A stretch of 36,181 nucleotides of DNA from an uncultured bacterium. Its GTDB lineage: Bacteria; Verrucomicrobiota; Kiritimatiellia; RFP12; UBA1067. The stretch lies in assembly GCA_902799385.1 (NCBI GenBank), contig CADCAK010000032.1, positions 1-36,181 of the forward strand, written 5' to 3'. Shown in pieces: positions 16,818-25,364 of this stretch (positions within the stretch are counted from its first letter, which is position 1; every line of letters starts with the position of its first letter). The position numbers and the translations under genes were made by a program. Below the pieces are notes generated by a model that was not told where the DNA came from, did not search any database, and worked only from the letters and a program-made list of their open reading frames with translations.

Positions 16818-17905
16818 TTCCCTTGGGGCACCAAAAGCTCGGCAATGCGGGCGTATGCGTCGCCGTGGCTTTCGAGCATTTCGAGAGTCTTGTCGAGCTT
16901 CTTGGCCGCTTCTGCGCGCGATTCAGGGTCGCCCAGCCAGCGTTCAAGGTAGCCGCGCACGGCCTCGACGGTGAAATTCTCCTGCAGGAGCTCTGGCATA
17001 GGACATTCCGCGCCAGACTTCTCGGCGATGATGTTCGCGAGCCCCACGTGCTTCACGCCGTTTATCGCGCGTCTCAGGAACGCCGCGAGAAGCGGACCTA
17101 CCTTGTAGACGAGAACCGTCGGGCAACGGGCAAGCGCCGCCTCAAGCGTCGCCGTTCCGCTTGCGACAGCGGCGACATCGGCACGGCGAAGAAGCACGCG
17201 TGCGCCGCCAGACTGGACCGTTAGATTTGAAAGCTTGGACTTGAAGCCAGCCACGATTCTTTCGATGGCGGCCCTGGCGCGGTCGTTCGCGGCGGGAATC
17301 GCTACGCGGATTCCCTCAAGAGGAGCAACGGCCTCAAGAAGCGTTGGAAGGTGCTTTTCGATCTCGCCGAGTCGCGAACCGGGAAGGAGCGCTACGAGCC
17401 CCTTCTCGCGACTTCCCTCGCCGCCATCCACAGTGCCCTCGAATTCCTGTGCAAGAGGATGTCCGACAAAATCGGCAAGTCCCGGGCGGAATATCGCTGG
17501 CTCAAACGGGAAGAAGCAGCAGATCTTGTCGAGAGAGCGCTCTATGCGCGGTATGCGGCCTTGGTGCCAGGCCCAGACCTGCGGACAGACTACATGAACC
17601 GCCTTGATACCCTTCGACTTAGCGTAGGCCGCGAGCTTCAGGTTCATGCCGGGGTAGTCTATCGTGCAGACGACATCGGGCTTCCACTCGTCGATGGCGC
17701 GCACCATCGTGCGCTTCACCTTGAGAAAGAAGAATATCCGCTTCAAGACCGCCCATATCCCGAACACCGCGAGGTCTGCCGTCTTGAAGCCGTAGTCGGA
17801 ATAGCCGCGTATCTCCACATCGGGGCAAAGCGCACGCACTGCCGCAGATATCCGCTCCGCATAGTGGACACCAGATTCCTCGCCGGCGAGAACGAGCAGT
17901 TTCAT
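16814..17905 (-). CDS. lpxB: Lipid-A-disaccharide synthase
   Basis: A 363-residue peripheral membrane glycosyltransferase (GT19) that joins UDP-2,3-diacylglucosamine and lipid X to make the lipid A disaccharide, implying an LPS-type outer membrane. Motifs: LAGEESGVHYA at the N-terminus, TIDYPGMNLKLA near residue 82, CPQVWAWHQGR near 107, FVGHPLAQE, LLPGSRLGEIEKHLP near 175, and VASGTATLEAALARCPTVLVYK near 240. The N-terminal G-E-x-S-G-D motif reads G-E-E-S-G-V here. The ATG at 17905 overlaps the smc stop as ATGA. Length is slightly short of the usual 380. Confidence 0.93.
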   Translation of the reverse strand: MKLLVLAGEESGVHYAERISAAVRALCPDVEIRGYSDYGFKTADLAVFGIWAVLKRIFFFLKVKRTMVRAIDEWKPDVVCTIDYPGMNLKLAAYAKSKGIKAVHVVCPQVWAWHQGRIPRIERSLDKICCFFPFEPAIFRPGLADFVGHPLAQEFEGTVDGGEGSREKGLVALLPGSRLGEIEKHLPTLLEAVAPLEGIRVAIPAANDRARAAIERIVAGFKSKLSNLTVQSGGARVLLRRADVAAVASGTATLEAALARCPTVLVYKVGPLLAAFLRRAINGVKHVGLANIIAEKSGAECPMPELLQENFTVEAVRGYLERWLGDPESRAEAAKKLDKTLEMLESHGDAYARIAELLVPQGN

Positions 17906-20412
17906 TTCTTCTTGCCTTCGCGAACGCCGAGATCGCTGAGCTTCATCGAAATGACGCGGCTGACGCCCTTCTCCTGCTGGCTCACGCCGTACACGAGGTC
18001 GGAACCGGCGATCGTGTGCTGGTTGTGCGTGATGATGAGGAACTGGGAATTCACGAGGAACTCCTTGAGCTGGTCGACGAACCTACCGATGTTAGCATCG
18101 TCAAGCGCGGCGTCGAGCTCGTCAAGCATGCAGAACGGCGCGGGCTTGATCATGAAGATCGAGAAGAGAAGCGCGACGGCCGTCATCGTGCGCTCGCCGC
18201 CGGAAAGCAGCGTCACGCTCTGCGGACGCTTGCCCGGAGGACGCGCGATGATGTCGATGCCGCACTCAAGCGGGTCCTCGGCGTTCTCGAGCAGTACAAG
18301 CCGCGCCTCGCCGCCGCCGAAAAGACGCGTGAACATCGTCTGGAAGTTGGCGTTCGCCTGCTCAAACGTCTTCTTGAACATCTCGCCAGAGGTGAGGTTC
18401 AAGTTGTCGATGAGCGAAAGTATCTGCGCCTTAGCCGCCAAGAGGTCCTCTTCCTGGGCCTTCTCCTTGGCATAGCGTTCCTCGAGCTCGCGGCACTCGT
18501 CGATAGCGACCATGTTGACGGGGCCGAGCGCGGCGATCTCGGACTGGAGCCGCGCCACCTTTGCCTCAAGCTCGGCATGCGGCGGCTCGACGCCGTCCTC
18601 CCACTTGGGGTCTGGCTCGCGCAAAACAGCATCGGCGAAAAGGCCGTATTCGTCCTGAAGGTGGTCGTAGATGTTCTGGCGGCGCATCGTCGCCTCCGCT
18701 GCGGCGACTTCGAGCTTTCCCCTGAAGTCGCGCGCGCGATCGAGCTCGGCGCGCTTCGCCGCGACATCGCGGTCTACTTCGGCGATCCTCTCGAACATCG
18801 ACTGGCGGCGGGCCCGCTCGTCTTCCATCTCGGCGCGGCAGTCCGCCGCCGCGGCCTTAAGCTCCTCAAGCTGACCGAGAAGATCGCCCGACTCCTCCTT
18901 GAGACGCGCAATAGAGTCGTGATATCGCTGGATGCCCTCAAGACGCCCTTCGACCGCCCTCTGCAGCTCGTCGCGGCGGCGGCGAGCAGAATCGTTCTGC
19001 TGGCCAACGAACGAAAGCTCCTGCTCCATCTGGCTAGTCGCGATGCGGCGTTCGGTAAGCTGCTGGGAAACCGACATCGTGGAGACTTCGAGAGTCCGTA
19101 GCTCGTCCTCGCTCGCGGCGATCTCGGCCATAAGTATCTCGCGCCTGTCGGCCGTCGTTACCTTTGTGCCGGCGGGCCAAGTCTCGGTATTGCCATCGCG
19201 CGCGACTTTCGCGTCTTCGACGAGAACGCCTGTAAGCGTAGTGTTCGCGATTTCGTGCCTGCGGCGCTGGACATCGCTACGCTTCTCGTCGATCTTGGCC
19301 TGCATCTCGGCAAACGCGGCCTCGCTCTCGGCAAGCGCATCCTTCGCGGTGGCAAGAGACTCAGTGAGAAGTCGCGTCTTCTGGTCGAGGGAATCGACCT
19401 GCATGGCGATTTCCTCAAGTTGTGCCTTCGCGTCGGCTATCTCGCGCTCGTCGCGCTCCGCGAACTGGCCGTACTCCTCGATGCGCTGTGCGTTTACGCC
19501 GATGACTTCGTTGGCGCGGCTGTAGGCGTTGTCCGCCGCCGCCTGGCGCGACGCAAGCGACTGGAGTCGCTCTTCGAGCTCGTGCACCTGGGCGTGCAGC
19601 TCCTGCTGGCCGCGCTCCGCTTCGGTGACGGCGCCGCTGGCCTCTTCGATCGACTTGTCGATTTCGCGCCTGTTCGAGGCGTTCTGCACAAGCTCCTCGT
19701 CGAATGAGTGAATCTTCTGCTTGGAGACATAGATGTCGAGGACGCGCAGCTCGTCGTGAAGCTCCTTGTACCTCTTCGCCTTGCCTACCTGACGCTGCAA
19801 GGAGCCGATCTGGCGCTTCATCTCCTTGAGGACGTCGGCTTCGCGCAGCAGGTTCTGCTCGGTCTGCTCGATCTTCCTCATTGCCTCCTTGCGGTCGGCC
19901 TTGAACTTCGTTATCCCCGCCGCCTCTTCGAACACGCCGCGCCGGTCCTCGGGCTTTGAAGAGAGAATCGCGTCGATCTGGCCCTGGGCCATGACGGAGT
20001 ACGACGACGTGCCGATGCCGGTGCCCATCAGCAGGTGCTGGATGTCCCTCAGGCGGCACGGTTGCTTGTTCAGGAAATACTCGCCCGAGCCGTCGCGGTA
20101 TACGCGGCGCTGTATCGTCACTTCGTGGTAGTCGGTGCCAAGCTCCTTCTCGCAGTCGGCGAATGTGATCGTGACTTCCGCAAGGCCGAGGGGCTTTCTC
20201 GTGTCGGTGCCGTTGAAGACGACGTCCACGAGCTTTGAGCACCTGAGCGCCGTCGGGCGCTGTTCGCCGAGGACCCAGCGGATTGCGTCGGAGACATTGG
20301 ACTTGCCGCAGCCGTTCGGACCCACTATGGCGATGAGGCCAGGATCGAAGGTGAGCTTCGTCTTGTCTGCGAAGCTCTTGAATCCGACTATGTCAAGCTG
20401 CTTTAGGTACAT
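17902..20412 (-). CDS. smc: Chromosome segregation protein SMC, hinge-less short form
   Basis: An 836-residue SMC ATPase for chromosome organisation; typical SMC proteins have 1150-1200. The N-terminal head is complete, with FKSFADKT, Walker A GPNGCGKS (31-38) and YSVMAQGQIDAIL. The C-terminal head has LGPVNMVAIDE, the signature LLSGGERTMTA (from about 735) and Walker B FCMLDELDAALDD (about 760). Between them are two charged coiled-coil arms, about 170-385 and 423-660. They are joined by a short non-helical stretch (about 386-422, near 19147-19255) containing TLTGVLVEDAK and WPAGTKVT, instead of the roughly 180-residue hinge. No hinge motif is visible. The frame is uninterrupted. The -10 box lies 7 bases before the ATG. 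Confidence 0.92.
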   Translation of the reverse strand: MYLKQLDIVGFKSFADKTKLTFDPGLIAIVGPNGCGKSNVSDAIRWVLGEQRPTALRCSKLVDVVFNGTDTRKPLGLAEVTITFADCEKELGTDYHEVTIQRRVYRDGSGEYFLNKQPCRLRDIQHLLMGTGIGTSSYSVMAQGQIDAILSSKPEDRRGVFEEAAGITKFKADRKEAMRKIEQTEQNLLREADVLKEMKRQIGSLQRQVGKAKRYKELHDELRVLDIYVSKQKIHSFDEELVQNASNRREIDKSIEEASGAVTEAERGQQELHAQVHELEERLQSLASRQAAADNAYSRANEVIGVNAQRIEEYGQFAERDEREIADAKAQLEEIAMQVDSLDQKTRLLTESLATAKDALAESEAAFAEMQAKIDEKRSDVQRRRHEIANTTLTGVLVEDAKVARDGNTETWPAGTKVTTADRREILMAEIAASEDELRTLEVSTMSVSQQLTERRIATSQMEQELSFVGQQNDSARRRRDELQRAVEGRLEGIQRYHDSIARLKEESGDLLGQLEELKAAAADCRAEMEDERARRQSMFERIAEVDRDVAAKRAELDRARDFRGKLEVAAAEATMRRQNIYDHLQDEYGLFADAVLREPDPKWEDGVEPPHAELEAKVARLQSEIAALGPVNMVAIDECRELEERYAKEKAQEEDLLAAKAQILSLIDNLNLTSGEMFKKTFEQANANFQTMFTRLFGGGEARLVLLENAEDPLECGIDIIARPPGKRPQSVTLLSGGERTMTAVALLFSIFMIKPAPFCMLDELDAALDDANIGRFVDQLKEFLVNSQFLIITHNQHTIAGSDLVYGVSQQEKGVSRVISMKLSDLGVREGKKK

Positions 20413-20419
20413 TGCGGAT

Positions 20420-20432
20420 ATTCTACCAAAAA
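20420..20432 (-). promoter_or_regulatory. Extended -10 promoter TTTTTGGTAGAAT of smc operon
   Basis: TAGAAT at 20420-20425 with upstream TTTTTGG. The smc ATG follows 7 bases after the box, predicting a leaderless transcript. No good -35. Confidence 0.7.
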
Positions 20433-20451
20433 TTCGGCGGGTTTGGAACCG

Positions 20452-22977
20452 TCACACGGCATTGACCCCCGCCTTGAGCCCGACCTTCTTCCCGCCGAAT
20501 TCAAACGTCCCCGGGACGGGGGTCACTACCGTTCCCGTCGCCATGTCGCCGTCGAACTTTAGGTCTACCTCTATCCAGCCCTTCGGATGGGGATGTGTCG
20601 CCTTGAGCGACTTAAGCCCGCCGGGACACGGCGCGACGCGGACCTTTTCGAAGAATGGCGCAGCCGACTTGATGCCCGCAAGCCCCGTCTGCATGAACCA
20701 GATCGGATGCGCACCCCAGGCGTGGCAGTCGCTTCTCGACTCCTTCTGCCCGTTCTTGCCGGAATCAGGCGCTTCCTGCGTCGTCGTAAGACCCTTCTTG
20801 ACGTAGTCGCGCCAGAGATCGAGGCGCTTAAGGAAGAGGTCGCCGCGCCCGTACTTGAAATATGTCTCGAAGAGGTAGTACGAGAAATACACGGTGCAAC
20901 GCTTGAGGTCCTTGTCCTCTATGAGATGGCGGAACACGGACTCGGCCTTGTCCTTCGGCAAGACATCGCCAAGAAGCGCAAGCGCCTGGGCATGCTCCGA
21001 GAAGTTCCTCTTCGCAGGCGTATCAGCGAGAATGCCGCGCTTCTCGTCCCAGAACGCCTTTACAATCGCCTGCTTGAGCTTCTCCGACTTCTCCTCCCAG
21101 TACCTCGCCTGAAGCTCGTTCTCAAGTGCGCGCTCGGTCGTGGCGGCAGAACGCATCGCAAGGTTCCAGTAGAGATTGAGCTCTGCGTTGACACCATCCC
21201 CGAAACGGCATCCCGGAGCCGTCCCGTCGCTCTCCCAGCCGACAGTCCAGTCCATGAAGTTCCAGCCGGGAAGGTTTTCGAGAAGACCGTCCTTGTTCTC
21301 GTAGTATTCCATTCCCGCCATCGACTTCCTGAGTCCCGGCAGCCGCGCCCTGAGCCATTCGCGGTCGGCGTGGTTCATCACGTAGTCGCCGTACATCAGG
21401 AGATAGCAGAGCGTGTAGCTCGCACCCTCCTGCGTGCCACGTGTCGGGAAGTTGAACGGGCACTGCCCGTCGTCGCGCGTATTGAGGTCGTATATCTCAA
21501 TCGCCCTCTTCACCATGCGGTCGTCGCGCGACATCGCGGAAAGAACGTTCAGCTGGACGCGCGTATCGCCGGGGTACATCTGCTGCTCGTAGAACGGGCA
21601 GTCGAAAAGCATCTCGTGGCAGCACATCTGCATCGCGCGCGCCGATATCTCTCGTATGGCGCCGAGCGACGGATCGTCAGGCGACGAGAAGACGCTCTCC
21701 ATCTCGACGGGATAGCGCGACTCGATTATCGCAACCGAATCGACCGTAAGCGGCTCGTCCTTCGTCTCGATGTCGATGCGAACCCACTTTCCGCAGCGGA
21801 ACCACGGCGCTGAAAACTTTGCGCCCTTCCGTCCGTCGCTCACAAATGTGTCGCCGAACGCCGGCAAATAGCGACCGACGATCAAGTTGCGTGCATCTGG
21901 TTCGCTCGTCTTGAGGTTGTTGTCGCCGCGATGCGACGCCTCGGCAAAGCAGATCGCAAACTTCGCGCCCTTCCCGCCGGAGAGAACGACATCTGGATAT
22001 GCGCAGTAGTAGCGCACAAGATCCCAAGCAAGCTGCATCCGCGTATTGGCCGGAACCGTAAAGGGCTTCTCAAGGTCGATCGTCTCCTTCGCCTCTTCCT
22101 CGGTGAATACATGTTGGCTTCTAAACGCCACGCCCTTCGCGACGGCCTTGACACGTCCAGGAACGCAGCTAATCTCCGTCTGGTCTGGAATCTGCGACGG
22201 GAAAAGCATCCACCCGCCTGTACGCCCGCCGTATATGCGCGGCCCCTTCGACCCTGCGGCGCCACGCACGACGGTGGCCTTCTTCCACTCCGTCGGCTCA
22301 CCAGAATAAGGCCCACATCCAACAATTTCGAACTGCGAACCCGTTCCCCATGCGCCAGCGGCCTTGCCAATGGAGCGGACACCAGAGACAAGCCCTACCT
22401 CCCAATCGGTCTTGCCAGTCGTGAGCTTCACGTCATACGCGCCGTTCGCCTTGAAGACAAATCCGCCTCGATACGAGAGCTGCGCAAGAGGCGCATAATA
22501 GCCAAGTCGCTGGACATACGCCTCGACGACATGGCGTCCCGGCTTAAGATCTGTAGCGACATAGGTCTGGTACTGCCAGTTTTCGACAGTACCGCGATTC
22601 GGCCCGCGAGCAACAAACTCCCCGTCGAGGAACAGAACAAACCTCTCGTCTGCAGAGACATCAAAAATGAGCGTACCGTCGCCTTCTGCGACATCGAATT
22701 CCTTACGGAACTTGAGTATCGCCAAGCCCGCATCGTCCAGGTTGCCATGTCTCTCGCCGTCCCAGAAATCAGTCGTTCCGGCTTTCGGCTCGCCCACGCC
22801 TGGATGCCACACCCACGACGCTTCGTCTATCGGCTGGACGCGGAGGATATTCGTGTTGCCGCGCGTCACGCGCGCGTCGCGGAACACGCGGTCGCCGAAC
22901 CTGGAAGTTGCATTCTCGGTTGCAAGGCCGAACGACGCCGCGGCAATCGCCACGGTCAGGGCAATGATTTTCTTCAT
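20452..22977 (-). CDS. Secreted GH78-like alpha-L-rhamnosidase
   Basis: An 841-residue exported glycoside hydrolase. A signal peptide (MKKIIALTVAIAAASFGLA) leads into beta-sandwich domains: FDVSADERFVLFLDGEFVARG near residue 110 is the usual rhamnosidase N-domain loop. An (alpha/alpha)6 barrel follows. MLFDCPFYEQQMYPGDTRVQ near residue 470 corresponds to the D-C-P...G-D region holding the general acid. LPGWNFMDWTVGW and SRSDCHAWGAHPIWFM fit the later barrel helices. Start choice: the ATG at 22977 gives a clean signal peptide and lies 7 bases after the -10 box; the longer frame starts upstream of the promoter. Rhamnose specificity is by family resemblance only. It is a single-gene unit. Confidence 0.85.
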   Translation of the reverse strand: MKKIIALTVAIAAASFGLATENATSRFGDRVFRDARVTRGNTNILRVQPIDEASWVWHPGVGEPKAGTTDFWDGERHGNLDDAGLAILKFRKEFDVAEGDGTLIFDVSADERFVLFLDGEFVARGPNRGTVENWQYQTYVATDLKPGRHVVEAYVQRLGYYAPLAQLSYRGGFVFKANGAYDVKLTTGKTDWEVGLVSGVRSIGKAAGAWGTGSQFEIVGCGPYSGEPTEWKKATVVRGAAGSKGPRIYGGRTGGWMLFPSQIPDQTEISCVPGRVKAVAKGVAFRSQHVFTEEEAKETIDLEKPFTVPANTRMQLAWDLVRYYCAYPDVVLSGGKGAKFAICFAEASHRGDNNLKTSEPDARNLIVGRYLPAFGDTFVSDGRKGAKFSAPWFRCGKWVRIDIETKDEPLTVDSVAIIESRYPVEMESVFSSPDDPSLGAIREISARAMQMCCHEMLFDCPFYEQQMYPGDTRVQLNVLSAMSRDDRMVKRAIEIYDLNTRDDGQCPFNFPTRGTQEGASYTLCYLLMYGDYVMNHADREWLRARLPGLRKSMAGMEYYENKDGLLENLPGWNFMDWTVGWESDGTAPGCRFGDGVNAELNLYWNLAMRSAATTERALENELQARYWEEKSEKLKQAIVKAFWDEKRGILADTPAKRNFSEHAQALALLGDVLPKDKAESVFRHLIEDKDLKRCTVYFSYYLFETYFKYGRGDLFLKRLDLWRDYVKKGLTTTQEAPDSGKNGQKESRSDCHAWGAHPIWFMQTGLAGIKSAAPFFEKVRVAPCPGGLKSLKATHPHPKGWIEVDLKFDGDMATGTVVTPVPGTFEFGGKKVGLKAGVNAV

Positions 22978-22984
22978 GACATTG

Positions 22985-22995
22985 ATTATACCAAA
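22985..22995 (-). promoter_or_regulatory. Extended -10 promoter TTTGGTATAAT of GH78-like gene
   Basis: TATAAT at 22985-22990 preceded by TTTGG. The ATG follows after 7 bases, so the mRNA is predicted leaderless. It lies in the 40-base gap after the MFS gene. Confidence 0.72.
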
Positions 22996-23017
22996 TTTCA
23001 GAGGAACGCGTGGCAGA

Positions 23018-24313
23018 TCATTCCGCAATTCGGTCGCGGGCAAAGGTGTGGAAAAACGATATCATCATCACGCACGCCCCGAGGACATACGCAGCGCCGA
23101 GAATGGCGAAACCGATCTCGAAACCGAGGATGCCGTAGGCGTCGGAGAGCTTGCCCATGGCGACACCAGAAAGACCGCCGAAGAAAAACGCGCTCATCAC
23201 CATGCAGCCGACGACCGTAGAGCGATGCTCCGGCGCAACGACATCGAAGACGGACGCATGGGTGTTAACCTCAAATGCGCCGCGAAACACGCCGTACAGC
23301 GCAGTCATGGCGACCGTCGCGGCAATCGACGAGCTGAAGCCCACGAGAACAAGGCAGGGAGCCCCGAGGAGAAGCGCCGATATCTGGAGCGCAAGGCGGA
23401 AACGTGGCCAGCGCTTTACAAAATGATCGGTCACGACGCCGCCCGCCATGATGGCCGCAAAGGCGAAAAGATGGTGCCAGAGCATCGTCTGCGTGCCGGC
23501 CACCCCAACATCGCACTTGAACTTAAGCGCCATGAACTTTGGCGCCCAGAAGAGATAGGCGTTGTTGACGAACACTATCGCGATAAAACCAGCCGTCGCG
23601 CAAAGAGCCGACGGATTGCAGAAAAAGGCACGAAGTCCCGACGCGAGAGATGAATTTTCGCGCATAGGCGCGGAGGCGCGGAGATTGCCACTGTCGCTCT
23701 GCGTCTCTGCGTCTATGCGCGAGCCGTCTTTCAACGCCCAGATGAAAAAGACGCCAAGCAAGAATCCCGCGCCGCCAAACACCATGAAGACGTGCCGCCA
23801 CGAATCAAGGAAGCCAAGCGCCCACGCGACGAGAATCCCCGAAGTCATTAGCCCGACGTAGAGCGCGGCCTGGTGGATCGAAAACGCGACGGACCGCGTC
23901 TCCTTGTGGTGAGAGGCCATCAGCGCCATCGCGCTCGGCGCATAGAAGCTCTCGCCGCCGCCTGTCGCTATCGAGCGGAAGAACATCACGACGAAGAAGG
24001 CCGGGATCGTGACGCCGAAGACTCTCCAGTCGCCGACGAAACCCATGCATATCGTCATCAAAGACCAGAAGATGAGCGAACCCGTGATAAGCCACTTGCG
24101 CGACAGACGGTCACCGGCGAAACCGGCAATCATCGTCATAGCGGCAAGTGTCCAACTTAAGACCGTGTTAATCCAGCCGATCTGGCCGTCGCTAAGCCCG
24201 AGATCGGCCTGAATCGGTATGGTAAGGAGCCCGAAGAGGGCGCGGTCGGCCTGGTGGAAGAAGAATGCGCAGCTTAGGAGCGCAACTACGACCCACTTGT
24301 ACCAGCGTCCCAT
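23018..24313 (-). CDS. Major facilitator superfamily transporter
   Basis: A 431-residue inner-membrane carrier with about 12 hydrophobic spans. FFFHQADRALFGLLTIPIQ in the first span and GFAGDRLSRKWLITG in the loop between spans 2 and 3 (the G-x-x-x-D-R-x-[SG]-[RK][RK] motif) place it in the MFS. It resembles hexuronate/organic-anion type carriers, but the substrate is not certain. The central cytoplasmic loop (around SGNLRASAPMREN) is encoded by a long imperfect inverted repeat. Start choice: ATG at 24313, 4 bases after the asd stop; the longer frame begins at a TTG inside asd. No clear ribosome-binding site, so coupling to asd is likely. Confidence 0.88.
   Translation of the reverse strand: MGRWYKWVVVALLSCAFFFHQADRALFGLLTIPIQADLGLSDGQIGWINTVLSWTLAAMTMIAGFAGDRLSRKWLITGSLIFWSLMTICMGFVGDWRVFGVTIPAFFVVMFFRSIATGGGESFYAPSAMALMASHHKETRSVAFSIHQAALYVGLMTSGILVAWALGFLDSWRHVFMVFGGAGFLLGVFFIWALKDGSRIDAETQSDSGNLRASAPMRENSSLASGLRAFFCNPSALCATAGFIAIVFVNNAYLFWAPKFMALKFKCDVGVAGTQTMLWHHLFAFAAIMAGGVVTDHFVKRWPRFRLALQISALLLGAPCLVLVGFSSSIAATVAMTALYGVFRGAFEVNTHASVFDVVAPEHRSTVVGCMVMSAFFFGGLSGVAMGKLSDAYGILGFEIGFAILGAAYVLGACVMMISFFHTFARDRIAE
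23659..23721. repeat. Imperfect inverted repeat within the MFS gene
   Basis: Two 25-base arms, 23659-23683 and 23697-23721, flank a 13-base centre. They match at 21 of 25 positions; the four mismatches fall every 3-5 bases and would be G-U pairs if the plus strand were RNA. The arms contain the phrase CTCTGCGTCTCTGCGTC and its partner, which resemble dispersed mobile palindromes seen in PVC genomes (from memory). It is in frame and encodes part of the cytoplasmic loop. Confidence 0.7.
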
Positions 24314-24317
24314 GGCG

Positions 24318-25331
24318 TCAGACAAGCCCGCGCTTTACGAGGTGCTCGGCGATCTCGACGGCGTTCAGGGCCGCGCCGCGAAGAAGCTGGTCGCCCGAGA
24401 CGAACATCTCAAGCCCCTTCTTGTCGTCGCGGCTGATGTCCTGGCGGATGCGCCCAGCGAGAACGTCGTATTTCGCCGTCGCGTCGAGCGGCATCGGGTA
24501 GCCGCCGTTCAGCGGATCGTCCACGACCCTTACGCCCTCGCACATAGAGAGAATCTCGCGAGCCTCTGCGGGCGTGACGTCGTTCTCGAACTCAAGGTTC
24601 AGCGACTCGGAATGGGCACGCGCGATGGGTACGCGCACGCAGGTGCACGAGAGCTTCAGCGTAGGATGGTGAAGCATCTTGCGTGACTCGTTGAGCATCT
24701 TGAGCTCCTCGAGCGTGTACCAGTTCTCCTCGTTGAACTTGTCGATGTGGGGAATGAGGTTGTACATCAGCTGGTGCTGAAACGCCTTGACCTCGAGCGG
24801 TTCGCCCTTCGCGTAGGCGCGAATCTGGTCCTCAAGCTCGTTGAGCCCCGGCTGGCCTGCGCCAGACGCCGCCTGGTAGGTCGCCGCGACGACGCGCTTC
24901 AGCCCCTTAGCCTTGTGGAGCGGCGCGACGGCCTCGAGCATGATTGCGGTCGTGCAGTTGGGGTTGGCGATGACGCCCTTGTTCCAGTCGAGGTCCTCTG
25001 CGTTGACCTGCGGGACGACGAGCGGAACTTCCGGATCCTGGCGAAACGCACGGGAGTTGTCAATCATCTTCGCGCCAGCCTTGACGACGGCGTCCTTGAG
25101 CTGGATAGCAACGTCCGTCTTGCCCGCGAAGAGGACGATGTCGAGGCCGTTGAACGAGTTTTCGTCGGCCTTCTTGACGTGATACGTCTCGCCGAGTATC
25201 AGCTCGTCGCGCTCGCGCGACGCGAACACCTGGACGGTGCCCTTGAGCGGGAAGTTACGCTCCTTGAGAACCTTGATCATCTCGGTGCCGACGGCACCGA
25301 CTCCTACAAGACCTACTGAATATTGCTTCAT
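24318..25331 (-). CDS. asd: Aspartate-semialdehyde dehydrogenase
   Basis: A 337-residue NADPH-dependent enzyme that converts aspartyl phosphate to aspartate semialdehyde for lysine, diaminopimelate, threonine and methionine synthesis. Motifs: VGLVGVGAVGTEMIKVL at the N-terminus, SRAFRQDPEVPLVVPQVN near residue 94, the catalytic Cys in GVIANPNCTTAIM near 125, YQAASGAGQPGL near 155, and the catalytic His in RVPIARAHSESL near 236. Full family length. The start is only about a dozen bases from the -10 element. It is followed directly by the MFS gene. Confidence 0.96.
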   Translation of the reverse strand: MKQYSVGLVGVGAVGTEMIKVLKERNFPLKGTVQVFASRERDELILGETYHVKKADENSFNGLDIVLFAGKTDVAIQLKDAVVKAGAKMIDNSRAFRQDPEVPLVVPQVNAEDLDWNKGVIANPNCTTAIMLEAVAPLHKAKGLKRVVAATYQAASGAGQPGLNELEDQIRAYAKGEPLEVKAFQHQLMYNLIPHIDKFNEENWYTLEELKMLNESRKMLHHPTLKLSCTCVRVPIARAHSESLNLEFENDVTPAEAREILSMCEGVRVVDDPLNGGYPMPLDATAKYDVLAGRIRQDISRDDKKGLEMFVSGDQLLRGAALNAVEIAEHLVKRGLV

Positions 25332-25342
25332 ATAGAGAATAT

Positions 25343-25353
25343 ATTATGCCAAA
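25343..25353 (-). promoter_or_regulatory. Promoter of asd (TTTGGCATAAT)
   Basis: CATAAT at 25343-25348 with upstream TTTGG ends 11 bases before the ATG. An overlapping TATATT at 25338-25343 would sit 6 bases from the ATG and could serve as -10 instead. Either way the leader is 0-5 bases. Confidence 0.55.
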
Positions 25354-25364
25354 TAGGCTAAAGG

